Source of the DNA: Dugong dugon
Lineage: Eukaryota; Chordata; Mammalia; Sirenia; Dugongidae
Assembly (NCBI GenBank): GCA_030035585.1
Contig: CM057464.1
Location: forward strand, 78,538,919-78,602,918
Direction of reading: 5' to 3'
Length of the DNA stretch: 64,000 nucleotides
The position numbers were made by a program, and so were the translations under genes. Below the pieces are notes generated by a model. The model had not been told where the DNA came from and searched no databases. It saw only the letters and a program-made list of their open reading frames with translations. Numbering within the stretch: position 1 is the first letter of the stretch; the number at the start of each line of letters is the position of its first letter. Below are positions 46,267 through 57,964 of this stretch, in pieces.

Positions 46267-46585
46267 TGCCATTGTTAGCTGCAGTCGAGTCAGTTCTGAC
46301 TCACAGTGACCCTATGTACAACAGAACGAAACACTGCCCAGTCCTGCATCATCCTCACAATCTTTGTTATGCTTGAGCCCATTGTTGCAGCCATTGTGTC
46401 AATCCATCTCATTGAGGGTCTTCCTCTTTTCACCAACCCTCCACTTTACCGAGCATGATGTCCTTCTCCAGGGACTGGTGCCTCCTGATAACGTGTCCAA
46501 AATCCATGAGAGAAGTCTCACCATCCTTGCTTCTAAGGAGCATTCTGACTGTACTTCTTCCAAGACAGATTTGTTTGTTGTGATG
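46267..46585 (-). mobile_element. RTE-type LINE, 3' fragment
   Basis: Complement of the RTE 3' end (attgttagctgcagtcgagt) through the PECSLEARMVRL coding block to caagacagatttgtttgttg. Severely 5'-truncated. Confidence 0.92.
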
Positions 46586-46929
46586 ATAACAACCTTAAAA
46601 AAATGTAGAAGCATATATGGATCATATATATGAACACTTTAAAAAATGCTATCTCTATGCTTTGTTAAATGGAGATTTTACAGTAATTTCAAAGAGACAA
46701 AAATGGCGGAAGAATTGCAAAATCACATGGGGTACCATATTGGTCTGGCATGCCAAAGACAACAGAGCATTGGCCTTGGTAATCAATCCCATACTCATGT
46801 TTCCAGCAGCAATTGTGTCTTAACAAAAATGTATTATTTATTATTTTAATATAATGTCATTTTTGAGAATATCACAAACAATACATTAATGGAAAGGCGG
46901 CAGATACAAAAAGGTGCATTCTGTATAGT
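46586..46929. other. Host sequence, nothing recognised
   Basis: About 340 bp; the overlapping 67- and 68-aa frames show no domain. Confidence 0.4.
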
Positions 46930-47205
46930 TCGTTTATTTGACTTTCAGGAAGAAGCAAAATCAACCTATGGTAATAGAAGTCGAAATAATGATTGTATCT
47001 GTAGCAAGGGGTGGATGGTGGACACTATTGCTAAGGAAACAGTATAAGGGAATCTTCTGGGATGCTAGAAATATTTTATATCTTGACTGATGAGGTAATT
47101 ACTCAGCTGACTAGAAATTATAAAGACGTATTTAGAAAGTAATGTCTTGACACTTGATACATATACTTTATTATATGACTGTTGCATTTCAGTAAACATT
47201 TTTAA
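46930..47205 (+). mobile_element. Ancient L1 3' UTR remnant
   Basis: gcaaggggtggatggtggac, gggatgctagaaatatttta, tatcttgactgatgaggtaa and atatactttattatatgact follow the order seen in old L1 3' UTRs. Confidence 0.6.
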
Positions 47206-47293
47206 AATATTCATATTGTTAGTTTGAAGTGGTTTTATTTATTTTGTTATATGGTTTGTGTATCTTTGTAAATACTTGTTTCATAGACGTATA

Positions 47294-47454
47294 CCTTACC
47301 GTACCCGTTGCTTTTGAGTCAATTCCGACTCACAGCAACCCTATAGGACAGAGTAGATCTGCCCCATAGGGTTTCCAAGGAGTGACTGGTGGATTTGAAC
47401 TGCCAACCTTTTGGCTAGGAGTGAAGCTCTTAACCACTGTGCCAGCAGGGCTCC
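47294..47454 (-). mobile_element. AfroSINE, short form, with TSD
   Basis: ttgcttttgagtcaattccg to actgtgccagcagggctcc. Flanked by CATAGACGTATA (47282-47293) and CATAGGTGTATA (47455-47466). Confidence 0.93.
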
Positions 47455-47466
47455 CATAGGTGTATA

Positions 47467-47964
47467 AGAACTATAAATAAATGTAAGCAAAATGTATCTA
47501 CTATTAAGTTTGTATACTTTAAAGGAATACTATAATTAAAACAATTAATTTCAGCATTAGGGGCCCATGAGAAAATTTTCCCATTTACCTGGGTTTGTGC
47601 ATACATAGATGTGAGATATACTGCCTGGAGCTGTGACACCTGTCACTGAATAATTCTTCCAAAACAAGAGGGAATTTAACATATAAGCTTGCTGTCTCGA
47701 GAACATTGCCCCTGAGTCATAGATGGATTCAATTTGAGTCTAAGAAACCATCTGTGCCTTCTGCTGCAACCTAACGGGGCCTCCAGGGTAGAGCCAAAGA
47801 TACCATCTAGACACAAACACACAGCACTTCTAGCTTTTGTGCTTGCATCAGAAAACCCATTTCTTCATCCAATTCTCTGTTTCTGACCTGCTGGGAACCA
47901 AGAAAATTGTTTTAGGTAAGGAGCAAGGACTGATTTTTGGTCCCAATGTCAGTTTCCTGACAAA
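47467..47964. other. Host sequence, nothing recognised
   Basis: About 500 bp. The 90-aa frame at 47837-48109 extends into the MIR and is not credible as a gene. Confidence 0.4.
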
Positions 47965-48120
47965 TGTTTGGTCCTTGAGCAAATTATTTGATCTTACTGA
48001 GCCTCAGTTTTCTTACATTCTAATTGGAAAAAATTACCTTAAAGGGTTTTTGAGACTTTATTTAAAAACATGCAAAGCACCCACTGCAGTACATACCTAC
48101 GGCACTTGAAGTAAGTACTC
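47965..48120 (+). mobile_element. MIR SINE remnant
   Basis: gtccttgagcaaattatttg, cttactgagcctcagttttc and catgcaaagcacccactgca, in MIR order. Confidence 0.75.
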
Positions 48121-48192
48121 AAAAAAAAAAAAAAAAAAACAGTAAAAACTTAAAATACAATAATTAAATTAGACACAATAATTAAATTAGAC
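48121..48192 (+). repeat. Poly(A) and 2 x 18-bp tandem repeat
   Basis: A19 at 48121-48139, then acaataattaaattagac twice without mismatch at 48157-48174 and 48175-48192. Confidence 0.92.
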
Positions 48193-48296
48193 ACACTAGA
48201 ACTGTGATTAAAGGCCTAAAGTGTCAAATGCATAGCTTTACCAAAGTATTTTAACGCTGCTTTTTAGGTGCTCGTATTATCAATTCTCCCTTAATC

Positions 48297-48420
48297 TGCT
48301 TGAACCCATCCAGTGGCTCCACGGGAGAAAAGATCTGACAATCTGCTCCCATAAAGTTTGTAGCTTAGAAAACCCTATGGGACAGTTCTTCCATGAATCA
48401 AAATCAACTTGATGGCGAGA
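48297..48420 (+). mobile_element. AfroSINE, 5'-truncated and decayed
   Basis: ctgcttgaacccatccagtg, acgggagaaaagatctgaca and ctatgggacagttcttccat, ending caacttgatggcgag. The A-box part is missing. Confidence 0.82.
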
Positions 48421-48973
48421 AGTCAGAAGGCTAGCTTCAACGTGAATAGAAAGTATTGTGATACATTCCTTGTAGTTTTGGAGGCATTTACGGTAAACAC
48501 AACTGATCACTACCTAGTAGAGGCAGCCAATCTAGTATGATTTCCAATTATTTAGATAATACACATCTAAAAACCTCTCTTAAAACTTTGTTTAAAATAA
48601 AATAAGAATGCTCTAAGTTAGTGGGTAGAAAGAACTCATCAAATAATGGTTAAACTGAATTGTATCTTGGATAATTATATTTACTGATTTTTCTTTTTCC
48701 ATTTCTACCTTTATGTAGAAAATAATTATAGGAAAGTAGAATTGCACTAGAAGAAACCAAAGATGATTGCACAAATTCTGGCAAAAAAAAAAAGCTAATG
48801 AGTAGTGAATAGGTTCATTAAGCATCTCAAATTCCAGACATCTTTACAAGTATTTGGCAGATGTTGAATCATAGGCCATTTAATATGACATAGAAGAGAG
48901 GATTTATTAGAGAAGATTTATCAGCCATATTCATTATTGCATTATGGTAATCCAACAAAGAGAAATTACCTGC
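48421..48973. other. Host sequence, nothing recognised
   Basis: About 550 bp AT-rich, no gene. Confidence 0.4.
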
Positions 48974-49550
48974 TGTCTTAGGCTGGGTTCTCTAGAGAAG
49001 CAAACCAGTGAAGTGTATACATATAATATACATCTATATATTATATATATATGTGCAATACATAATAGATTTATATCAAGGAACTGGCTCACATGGTTGT
49101 AGAAGCTGGAAAGTCCCAAGTCCATGGGTCAGGCTGGAGGCTTCTCCTGATTCATGTAGCTGCAGGGTCTGATGAACCCAAGATCAATAGGTAAGATGGC
49201 AGGCATTTGGCTCATAGGCTGCAGAGACTGACGAATCCCAAGACTGGCAGGTAAACTAGTAGCTAAAGTCTCAAGAACAAGAGGTCAGATGCAGGATCTA
49301 GCGTGAACAAAAGCCCACCTGAGCGTTGCCAGAAAGTCCACATATATTGGATGCAGATCACACCTCCAAGGAAACTCCCTTTCAACTGATTGGCTGCTCA
49401 TAGCAGATCTCATCATGGAGATGATTACATTATATCAGATCCCATTGTAGGGGTGATCACATCATTACGTAGCTGCCACACTGCATCATAACTGCCAAAC
49501 CACTGAGAATCATGGCCCATCCAAGTTGACACACGACTTTAACCACCACA
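48974..49550 (-). mobile_element. LTR (ERVL-type), reverse strand
   Basis: Plus strand starts tgtcttaggctgggttctct and ends gactttaaccaccaca; same LTR type as 14559-15158 in opposite orientation. An AT-rich (ATA)n-like stretch at 49016-49053. The 5-bp flanks do not match (cctgc / gtcca), consistent with retroviral internal sequence lying to the right. Confidence 0.85.
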
Positions 49551-49740
49551 GTCCACCCCTTGTCAGCTTGGCACCTATATACATCTCCCTAATTCATACA
49601 CAATTTCTAAATGAAGACAATTATGAAGTCATACTTGCCCCTAACTTGATGTCTAACTGCTTGTCTCTACTAGACAAATGCAGCATGTTCCCTTTTTACT
49701 TATTGCCCACATCAACATTTGACATAAAAATGTCAGATGT
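49551..49740 (-). mobile_element. Possible retroviral internal sequence next to the LTR
   Basis: On the minus strand the LTR is immediately preceded by acaaggggtggac, a purine-rich tract in the position of a polypurine tract, with ggtgccaagctg upstream. No gag, pol or env frame is visible, so this is at most a short non-coding 3' remnant of a provirus; the left-over length is a guess. Confidence 0.45.
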
Positions 49741-51768
49741 CTAGACATGTAAAAAAGTATTAATATTATTTTTAAAGGTTTTTTATTCAATTTTATTCAG
49801 ATGTATGATGTGGTGACAAATCTTATTCATCAGAGGGTACACAATCACACTGTTATTATTTATAAACTTTATCTACACTTTGAATTTGTTTTATTTAGTA
49901 GCTACAGAATTGTCTCAGACTATTTTTCCAGGACTGCTAGAATGATAGGATTTTAGAGAAGATACATAACAAAATATACATCCAGAAAGGAAATTTGTGA
50001 AGGATAAAATAAATAAATATACAAAGAATTTCTAATATTTTCCCCATGCCTCAATGGATCATCTTCAATATACCATAAGGTATCTTTTTTCCTTAATCCC
50101 CTGAAAAACACCCATAAACATGTAGTATAAATGTTTGCCTACATTACAAGGAGTTCACAAACCTCCTGAAATTTAGCCATGGACAAAGGTTCATGTAGTT
50201 TAAGTCAAAAAACATTGTTTTTGAGTGTGTGTTATAATAAACTCCAAGCCAATAAAGCATTCAACAAATGTTATTGTATATCTACTATTTGTAGGAACTT
50301 TGTTATACCCTGGTTATACTGCATGACCAAGACCCAGTCTTGATGTTTAAGAGATCAAGTATTGTCAATCATCCAAATAATGAAGTTCATCTGCAAACTT
50401 ACATCTATGGTCCATATTCCAAAATTCCCGAAAAATGAAAAAAACTGTGCCTGCAGAGCACCAAACATTCAGGCAAGTTGTTTGAGTTTGCTTTCTTTTA
50501 ATGCTTTTTGTAATGTAAATCTGCATAGGAAACTTAATGATATGTTGCATTTTGAATCTCATTTTGTCAGTCCTTAAATTTCTTCCATTGCTTTTAAAAC
50601 TACATGTATGGATACACACGGGTTTCTTATGAGTTGAGATTATTTATCCTTATTTGTAAAGTCTCAGCACTTCCTCTCATATATGAAACCTAGATCATCT
50701 TCACCTACACTCCAGCCTCCAACAGACTCTGAAATTCCTGGCAGCAAATATCATGTACCTCTCAAGTTTGCTATCAATAATTTCCACACAATAAATATGC
50801 AAAGAATGAATAAATTAATGACTATATGAATAAAAAATGCAGAGTAACTAAAACTTTTGTACAAGCAGATCAAATGATACTAACGCAACCTAAGTGAAAA
50901 AAAATAAGGAAGCTTGAGATTAAGCAACTTTATTATTAAAAGCTATGCGGCAATTTAAAGAAGGAAAACTACTCCTGCCAAGAAAATGAAGGCAATTCTC
51001 AATCTGTGAATTAAAGATGAATAAAAGTGCAGATGCAGTACTCTATTACTGGAGGGTGTTGGCAAGAGGATGCCAATTAAGTGAGATTTCTAAGATAAAT
51101 AGAAAGAATTTATCTAAAAAAAAATAGTGTCAGTACTTGACTCTCATTATTAATTTATTTTCACCTTATATTTGTAAGCGCAGCATCTTTATGACAGAGT
51201 AGCTTAAAATTCACATGGTATTCTTATAAAATGTTTTCAAAATGACTGTTCATTTTATTCATTCTAGAATTCGTTATTTTAGAATCTATTATAAATCATT
51301 TGCTAGCTATTATGGAAATATTCACACATACCTAGCAAACATGAAAATGCTCCTTTTGTATTTAAATAAGAGCTAATGTTACAGAGAATTGTCATAGTCA
51401 AATAATCGCATGAATCATTGCAATCTAGTGACTGGACAACCTAGACTTGGCTTAATATAAATTTCATACTGAATTTAGAAAAACATTACCAAGGATAGTA
51501 AAGTCTTCATTAGAACAATGTCAAAAGTCTGGTCAGAAACTAAAAAGAAAACAATCAGAGTATGAGAAATTGTAAGAGTTAGGGCAAGTATCTTGAACAT
51601 CTCATCTCCCTTTGACCTACTTTTTGTTTCATGAGTGAAATGAAATTTTTATTTCCAACTTCTTTACAATTATATTGTGAAAGTTAAATGGGGCAATAAG
51701 ACAGGAGATAATATAAGAGGTAAAAGGATATTCCCTTTAGTAGTCTGATGCTTATGCTTTGATATATT
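49741..51768. other. Host sequence, L2-like trace, no gene
   Basis: About 2 kb of AT-rich DNA. 50730-50830 (ataaatatgcaaagaatgaa, taaattaatgactatatgaa) may be an L2 3' end. The frames around 50362-50619 overlap on both strands and have no domain. Confidence 0.4.
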
Positions 51769-51808
51769 CTTTAATTCACCATATATTTATTGTGTACTAG
51801 TACACACT
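51769..51808 (+). mobile_element. MIR-like remnant, 5' part
   Basis: ttaattcaccatatatttat then tgtgtactag; appears continuous with 52807 once the RTE is removed. Confidence 0.5.
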
Positions 51809-52806
51809 AATGCATTCAACAAACGAATGCAGTGTTGGAGGTGTTCACTCATCTATGCCAAGAAATTTGGAAAGCAGCTACCCGGCCAAATGACTGGAAG
51901 AGATCCATGTATGTGTCCATTCCAAAGAAAGGTAATCCAACAGAATGTGGAAATTATTGAACAATATCATTAATATTATACACAAGTAAAATTTTGCTGA
52001 AGATCATTCAAAAGTGATTGTAGCAGTACATCAACAGGGAACTGCCAGAAATTCATGCCAAATTCAGAAGAAGATGTGGATGGATGTCAGACGGAGCTTG
52101 GCTGAAAGCAGAGAATATCAGAAAGATGTTTAAGACAAAAATCCTCACAACTGGACCAATAAGCAACGTCATGATAAATGGAGAAAAGATTGAAGTTGTC
52201 AAGGATTTCATTTTACTTGAATCTACAATCAGTGCTCATGGAAGCAGCAGTCAAGAAATCAAATGATGCATTGCATTGGGCAAATGTGCTGGAAAAGACT
52301 GCTTTAAAGTGTTAAAAAGCAAAGATGTCACTTTAAGGACTAATGTGTGCCTGACCCAAGCCATGATGTTTTCAATCACCTCATATGCATGTGAAAGATG
52401 GACAGTGAATAAGGAAGACCAAAGAAGAATTGACTCCTTTTAATTATGGCATTGGCAAAAAATATTGAATATACCGTGGACTTCCAGAATAACAAATAAA
52501 TCTGTCTTGGAAGAAGTACAGAAAGAATGCTCTTTAGAAGCAAGGATGGCGAGACTTCGTCTCACATACTTTGGACATATTATCAGGAGGTATCAGTCCC
52601 TGGAGAAGGACATCATGCTTAGTAAAGTAGAGAGTCAGTGAAAAACAGGAAGACCCTCAATGAGATAGATTGACGTAGGGGTTGCAACAATGGGCTCAAA
52701 AATAACAAGGATAGTGAAGATGGCGCAAGATCAGGCAGTGTTTCATTCTGTTGTGCAAAGTGTCGCTCTGAGTCAGAATCGACTTGACGGCACCTAATAA
52801 AAACAG
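51809..52806 (+). mobile_element. RTE-type LINE with internal deletion
   Basis: Covers RT fingers (gccaagaaatttggaaagca, ccaacagaatgtggaaatta) and palm start (gaactgccagaaattcatgc), then at about 52130 jumps to aaaatcctcacaactggacc, losing the region with RT motifs A to C. It ends gacttgacggcacctaataa. Frames are heavily broken; the longest recognisable piece is KILTTGPISNVMINGEKIEV. Confidence 0.94.
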
Positions 52807-52960
52807 TATATACCAGTCAGTGGTCTAGGTACTCATTTTAATCCTCACAACAACCCAAGGAGGTAGGCATTATTCTTTAAAATAGACAAACTCTCTGGAA
52901 TATAGTAGGCACACACTAAATATTTACCAAATAAATGAACAAATAAAAAAATGATTCTGA
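52807..52960 (+). mobile_element. MIR-like remnant, 3' part, and L2-type end
   Basis: ccagtcagtggtctaggtac, aatcctcacaacaacccaag and gaggtaggcattattcttta (MIR), then atagtaggcacacactaaat and accaaataaatgaac (MIR/L2 3' end type). Confidence 0.65.
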
Positions 52961-53130
52961 TAAAGTTATTTAGGTAAGTGACTCTAAAACAATCAGTAAG
53001 TTTCAGGGCTATGATTTAAATCCAGTTTGGCCTGGCTCAAGAGGCTGTATCATTAATTACGATGACAGAGATAGACAGAGATAATATATGAAGATAAACA
53101 TGTATTATATATATCCAAAGACACACACTG
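52961..53130. other. Host sequence
   Basis: Short spacer, nothing recognised. Confidence 0.4.
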
Positions 53131-53321
53131 TATTTTTACACAAATAACAAGCACCTTCTACGTTTGTTTGCACACCATGGCCTCCCTCTGCGAGTTATTT
53201 TCATAATCACCATTATGTCACTGTAAAAAAATTAGCATAACATGCTTATGAAAATACATCCAGTAGGGAGGGCACAGTTGGCAAACAAACATAGAAGGCA
53301 CACCTTATTTGCATAAAAATA
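53131..53321. mobile_element. Palindromic MITE-like element, copy B (most complete)
   Basis: The two halves are reverse complements over about 75 bp: left tatttttacacaaataacaa, caccttctacgtttgtttgc, cctccctctgcgagttattt; right, read on the minus strand, tatttttatgcaaataaggt, tgccttctatgtttgtttgc, cctccctactggatgtattt. The centre (accattatgtcactg) is short. 191 bp, no ORF. Related copies at 6051 and 46074. Confidence 0.85.
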
Positions 53322-53502
53322 TGATGCGCATGCAATATAAAGATTATATGTTTAATCTCTACCTATGAATTGACTCACTTTGTATTCCAGAAATAGAAAG
53401 AGTCAAGAGAATACATTCATCAGTGGAAAGACGACCAATCTTGTACCTGCTAAATAAAATATTTACTCGTGCAGGAATTACATCATTTCTAAAGGTACTC
53501 AA

Positions 53503-53637
53503 TAGCCCTGGTGGCATAGTGGGTAAGAGCCATGCCGTGCTATGGCTGCAAACAAAAGGGTTGGCAGTTCAAATCCACCAGCCACTGCTTGGAAACCCTA
53601 TGGAGCAGTTCTGCTTGATGGCACATAATAACAAAAA
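53503..53637 (+). mobile_element. AfroSINE with 3' deletion
   Basis: caatagccctggtggcatag to cttggaaaccctatggagca, then a deletion joins cagttctg to cttgatggcacataataa. Head contains a duplicated gccatgccgtgctatgg-like segment. Confidence 0.9.
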
Positions 53638-54072
53638 CAACTGTGATTTCTTGTATGCCCAGAGATTATTCAGATATGCTTTTCTTCTTTTCCAAACATT
53701 TATGAATTTTATTTTTTTATTATTGATATATGGCTTAATTCTACTGTTGTCCAAGAAAATTCTATGTACAAATTCAATCATTTGAAATTTGATGATATCT
53801 ACTTCTATGAAACAGAATGTGGTCAATTTTGGTATATGTTTCATATACATATGAAAACTGTGTTTAGCTGCTGTTCAGTTTAGTGTTCTATAGATGCAAA
53901 TTAGATTAAATTTGATACTCAGGCTGTTCAAATCTCTTATATCCTTATTTTGTTTGTCTGCATGTTTTATCTGTTATTGAAAAGTGGTAAAATTTTCAAT
54001 TATGATTGTGGATTTCTTTGTCCTTTTAGTTCTGTTAATCTTTGCTTTATATGTTTCATAATTATGTTATTT

Positions 54073-54374
54073 TGTCTTGGAAGAAATACAACCAGAATGC
54101 TCCTTAGAATCAAGGATGGCGAGACCACATCTTCCATAATTTGGACATGTTGTCAGGAGGGATCAGTCCCTGGAGAAGGACATCATGCTTGGTAAAGTAC
54201 AGGGTCAGTGAAAAAGAGGAAGACCCTCAATGAGATGGATTGACACAGTGACTACAACAATGGGATCAAGCATAACAATTGTGAGTGTGGCACAGGACTG
54301 AGCAGTGTTTCCTTCTATCGTACCTGGGGTCACTATGAGTCATAACTGACTTGACAGCACCTAACAGCAACAAC
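54073..54374 (+). mobile_element. RTE-type LINE 3' end with exact 13-bp TSD
   Basis: tgtcttggaagaaatacaac to ctaacagcaacaac, 302 bp. Flanked by AATTATGTTATTT at 54060-54072 and 54375-54387. Inserted in an old reverse L1. Confidence 0.96.
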
Positions 54375-54425
54375 AATTATGTTATTTGGTTCATAAACAT
54401 TTAGAATTGGTAAGTCTTTCTTGTA

Positions 54426-54484
54426 GCAATATATATCATACACATATATTGTAATATATAACATAAATATGTGTATGATATATA
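54426..54484. repeat. AT-rich inverted repeat
   Basis: atatatcatacacatat and atatgtgtatgatatat are inverted copies around a short AT loop, followed by more (ATAT)n. Confidence 0.8.
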
Positions 54485-55150
54485 TGTATCATATATGTAT
54501 AATGCACACACATCATTATAATGCTTCTAACTTTAAAGTCTAGTTAGTCAGATATTACCATAGCTATTTCAGCTACCTATAGATAATGTTTTCATGGTAT
54601 ATCTTTATCCATTATTTTACTTTCAACTTTTCACTCATGTTAAAGGTATGACTCTTTGTAAGCAGTATATATTTGGGTTTGTTTATATTTATATAGTCTG
54701 GCCAAGATGTGTTTAATGTGAGGATTTGGTTTGTTTACATTCAATTTAATTACAGTTATGTTTTGGTTTAAATTTATCATCTTTTATTTGTTTTCTATTT
54801 ATTCCATCTTCTATTGTTTTCTCTCTTTTCTTTCTTATTTGGATTGACTAATTTTAGTACAGCATTCACTTTTCTAATACCCTACTCATTGCAATTCTTA
54901 TAAATCCAACAATTAGCAAATACATCTTTGGCTTATTAAAGTCTAATACAAATTAATGCTTCTACTACTTCTCAGAGCATGCAGGAACCTGAGAACTTTA
55001 ATCCTGTTTACCCTTTTTCTGCCTTTTGTGCTATGGCATTTTTAATGTTATACATATTTTAAACCCCATAAAAATAATTCTATTTCAAAAAATTTAACTT
55101 AGATTTACTCACAGATTTGCCAAGTTTATTGTTCTTTATTCATTCCTGTA

Positions 55151-55363
55151 AGAGTCCCTGGGTGGTACAAACAGTTCAGCACTCAGCTGCTAACCAAAAG
55201 ATGTCTGAACCCACCCAGAGGCAAATACCTTATGTATTATCACCTCAGAAGAAAGGCCTGGTGATCTACTTCCAAAAGATCAGAACCATTGAAAACCTAC
55301 AGAGCGCAGTTCTCTGAAACACATAGGGTCATCATGAATCGGAATCAACTTGATGGCAACTGG
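55151..55363 (+). mobile_element. AfroSINE, 'cccagaggc' subtype, with TSD
   Basis: agagtccctgggtggtacaa, cagaagaaaggcctggtgat and tgaatcggaatcaacttgat. Flanked by TTATTCATTCCTGTA (55136-55150) and TTATTCCATCCTGTA (55364-55378), two mismatches. Confidence 0.93.
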
Positions 55364-55378
55364 TTATTCCATCCTGTA

Positions 55379-57056
55379 TCTGTGTGGGGGTGGGGGATAT
55401 GGAGCAGGGATGAGCTAATGTGAAGCCGTGCTTCAATCTTTTGTAAGGACTACTCTAGTTCTGATTCCTAGGATATAGCCCTTTGAGGCACTCAAATGAA
55501 CACCAGGGATGTTCACCATGGTCCTTCCTCCTTATGTTCTCCATGATCCATAAGATTACTGAAAATTTTGCTCAGATACTTAACATCTCAACCACCATAA
55601 GAGAGGAAAAGTGATGCCAAACATCAATCTCATCCTTTTCCTTACTAGCTGGGTAGCACTCCAATGTGTTCAAACTGACATCTTATGTTTTATTCAGGTT
55701 TCTAGTTGCTCTCAAGTTAGTTCACGATTACCAGGGTCAGGTATCAAGGCTGGGATTTTAACAGCAAAACAGATTACAATACCAAACACAAATCTTTAAA
55801 TTTAAATAATGAAGTTGCTGCTTAAACTTTATCCCTTGGGTAAAGGTAGTAAGGTCTAAAACTTTGGCAAAAGTATTTTCATTAATATTCTGTCAGGTAT
55901 GATCTGCAGAGTTCCCGCATGAAACATACTGAAGTACTTATTAAACATACAGTTCTGAACCTCATTCCAGATGTACTGAATTAAAATATTGGCGGATGGA
56001 ATGGGCAATTTGCATCTTTAATTAATTTCCTGGCCTATTCTTATATTCATTGAAGTTTAAGTCTTATTATTGATCTTGTTGTATGCAAAGACATAGTTTG
56101 ACAACATATTTGCTTATAATTCAGTGAGGAAAAACTGCAGGATTTAAAAAATGTGTATTTACTACATTAATTTCTTATAACCTGGTATGTTTAACAGTGT
56201 AATATAGAGTTAAATAAAAACCCAAATTTGTGGACTCTGTTTTAGACAGCTACCTACAAAATACACATGATCATTTTTGTGTTCAAATAAAGATAATAAT
56301 CCTTAAAGAAGAATTGAAATCTATACATTTATGATGTCCCAGAGTTTTCATATTCTCACGTGGTTTCTTACTAAAGAAGAGTTAAGACAAAATGTAACAA
56401 TGCAAATTTTTAGTAAAAGTTTCAGACAATAAAGCCTTGGCAGACTATTGAGTAGCTTTACATTCCTATTGTCACACTGCAATTTTTTCCTCGGAGTAAA
56501 AGCTACTGAGTTTAAACATTCTAGTGACTGATGATAATTAAAGCTTTGGTTCCCGGAGATTTTTTAAATTGAAAATTAAAAAAGGTATTTACAATATCTT
56601 TTAAGAATCTACAGTTTTTTTGTTTTGTATTGTGGTTTTTCAATATGGGGAAGAAGGCTATTTTATCATCTATTCCTTTAATGGATAGGTTTCATTTTGG
56701 GTTTTTCGTTGCGGTTTGGTTTGGTTTGGTTTTTGGCGAGACCAAACTAATTGCAGCTATCATGGACACTGGAAGCAGTAATAAATTCAAATCAGAACAC
56801 AAGAAAGATTCTACTGTGAAATTCAAAATTAATTCAGACAAGTGGTGATATTAACCTTGTAGATAAAATATTGGAGCAGGTAATCATGAAATATGCTATG
56901 AGAAGGTTTTAAAAATTAATTCAGAATTAAACTCGACCTTGTAGCAAGGTATGCCATAAAATGGACAAAATATATTACCTTCAGAATGCTCTTACTTTCA
57001 AAACCTAGAATTTTCTATTATCTCAGCTTCCACATGAATATTGTCCAGCTGGTTTT
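55379..57056. other. Host sequence, no gene supported
   Basis: About 1.7 kb. G-rich gtgtgggggtgggggatatg at 55380. A (GGTTT)n stretch at about 56715-56735. The 62- and 72-aa frames have no domain. Confidence 0.45.
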
Positions 57057-57215
57057 GGAGCCCTGGTGGCGTCGTGGTTAAAAGCTACGGAAAGCTACGG
57101 CTGCTAACCCAAAGGTTAGTGGTTCGAAACCACCAGTCGCTCCTTGGAAACCCTGTGGGGCAGTCTACTCTGTCCTGTACGTGGCTATGAGTCAGTTTTG
57201 ATGGTAATATTGTGT
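57057..57215 (+). mobile_element. AfroSINE with head duplication
   Basis: tggagccctggtggcgtcgt, then gctacggaaagctacgg (a 10-bp tandem duplication), ggttagtggttcgaaaccac (good B box), ending near cagttttgatggtaat. Confidence 0.92.
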
Positions 57216-57234
57216 GGTGTTGATGAGCCCAACT

Positions 57235-57445
57235 TTTGGAGTTAAAGTTCAAGATCTACTACTAACTAACTCTGAGATCTTGGAAAAGTTACCTAATCTC
57301 TTTTTTTATTTCAGATTCTTTTTTTGTAAAGTGATGGTATTAAAAGACCAACCTCACACACTTGCTGAGTGATTTAAATAAGGCAAAATACGTAACATAT
57401 TTGTCATTATACCTGACATATAGAAAATACTCAATAAATATTAAC
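57235..57445 (+). mobile_element. MIR SINE remnant
   Basis: tgagatcttggaaaagttac, gattctttttttgtaaagtg and tagaaaatactcaataaata, in MIR order. Confidence 0.75.
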
Positions 57446-57964
57446 TTAAAAGTCTTCATTGACCCTTTTATTTTCTTTAGTTCTTCCATGCACATTATAT
57501 AATTTGGGGTAATTTTGAAGCCGAAAAAATCGTGAATAATTAATTTTTTTTCTTTTTGTAATTTCTCTTCATTTGTCTTTTTTCCACGAAATGTCTACTG
57601 TCTGTCTGATGCTTTCTAATGATTCAGGCCCCATATTATACCCTCCAACCAAATTTACCTCCCCTTCCAAGCACAAAAAAAAAAAATCCCTTTTTTATTT
57701 TTCACAGTATCTTCCCAATATGGCATTCTCTTATCAATCACATCATGAAATATTAAAAGGATGATAAGGTTTAACATGTGTGACACTTAAACATATACAT
57801 GTTCAAAATGCCTCCTTACATAAAATGTCAACTTTACCTGGCTTCCTAACTGCCACCCACAGAGTTCTCTCTTCCCTTCTTAGATCCCTGGATTCTCTCT
57901 CCTCTTCCTCCCTATCTCTCTGTGTTTCTCTCGCTGCCATGCATCCTGCCCTCTCCCCTTACCA
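57446..57964. other. Host sequence, pyrimidine-rich stretch
   Basis: About 520 bp; a CT-rich stretch at 57868-57960. No gene. Confidence 0.4.

Larger units (their letters stand above)
53650..55135 (-). mobile_element. Ancient L1 remnant (ORF2 5' end and upstream), split by RTE
   Basis: Reverse complement of the L1 endonuclease region: ttctatgtacaaattcaatc, gtgttctatagatgcaaatt, attgtggatttctttgtcct, tagttagtcagatattacca, tttgtaagcagtatatattt, then tttgtttacattcaatttaa upstream of ORF2. Interrupted by the RTE at 54073-54374. No intact frame. Confidence 0.75.

Noticed and set aside
48121..48192. Short tandem 18-mers considered as the start of an array (CRISPR-like or satellite)
   Set aside because: Only two units without spacers, in a mammalian genome next to a poly(A); a minor tandem duplication.
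54410..54500. AT-rich palindromic stretch considered as a replication origin or matrix attachment site
   Set aside because: Dinucleotide-type AT sequence within an old L1; no further evidence for such a role.
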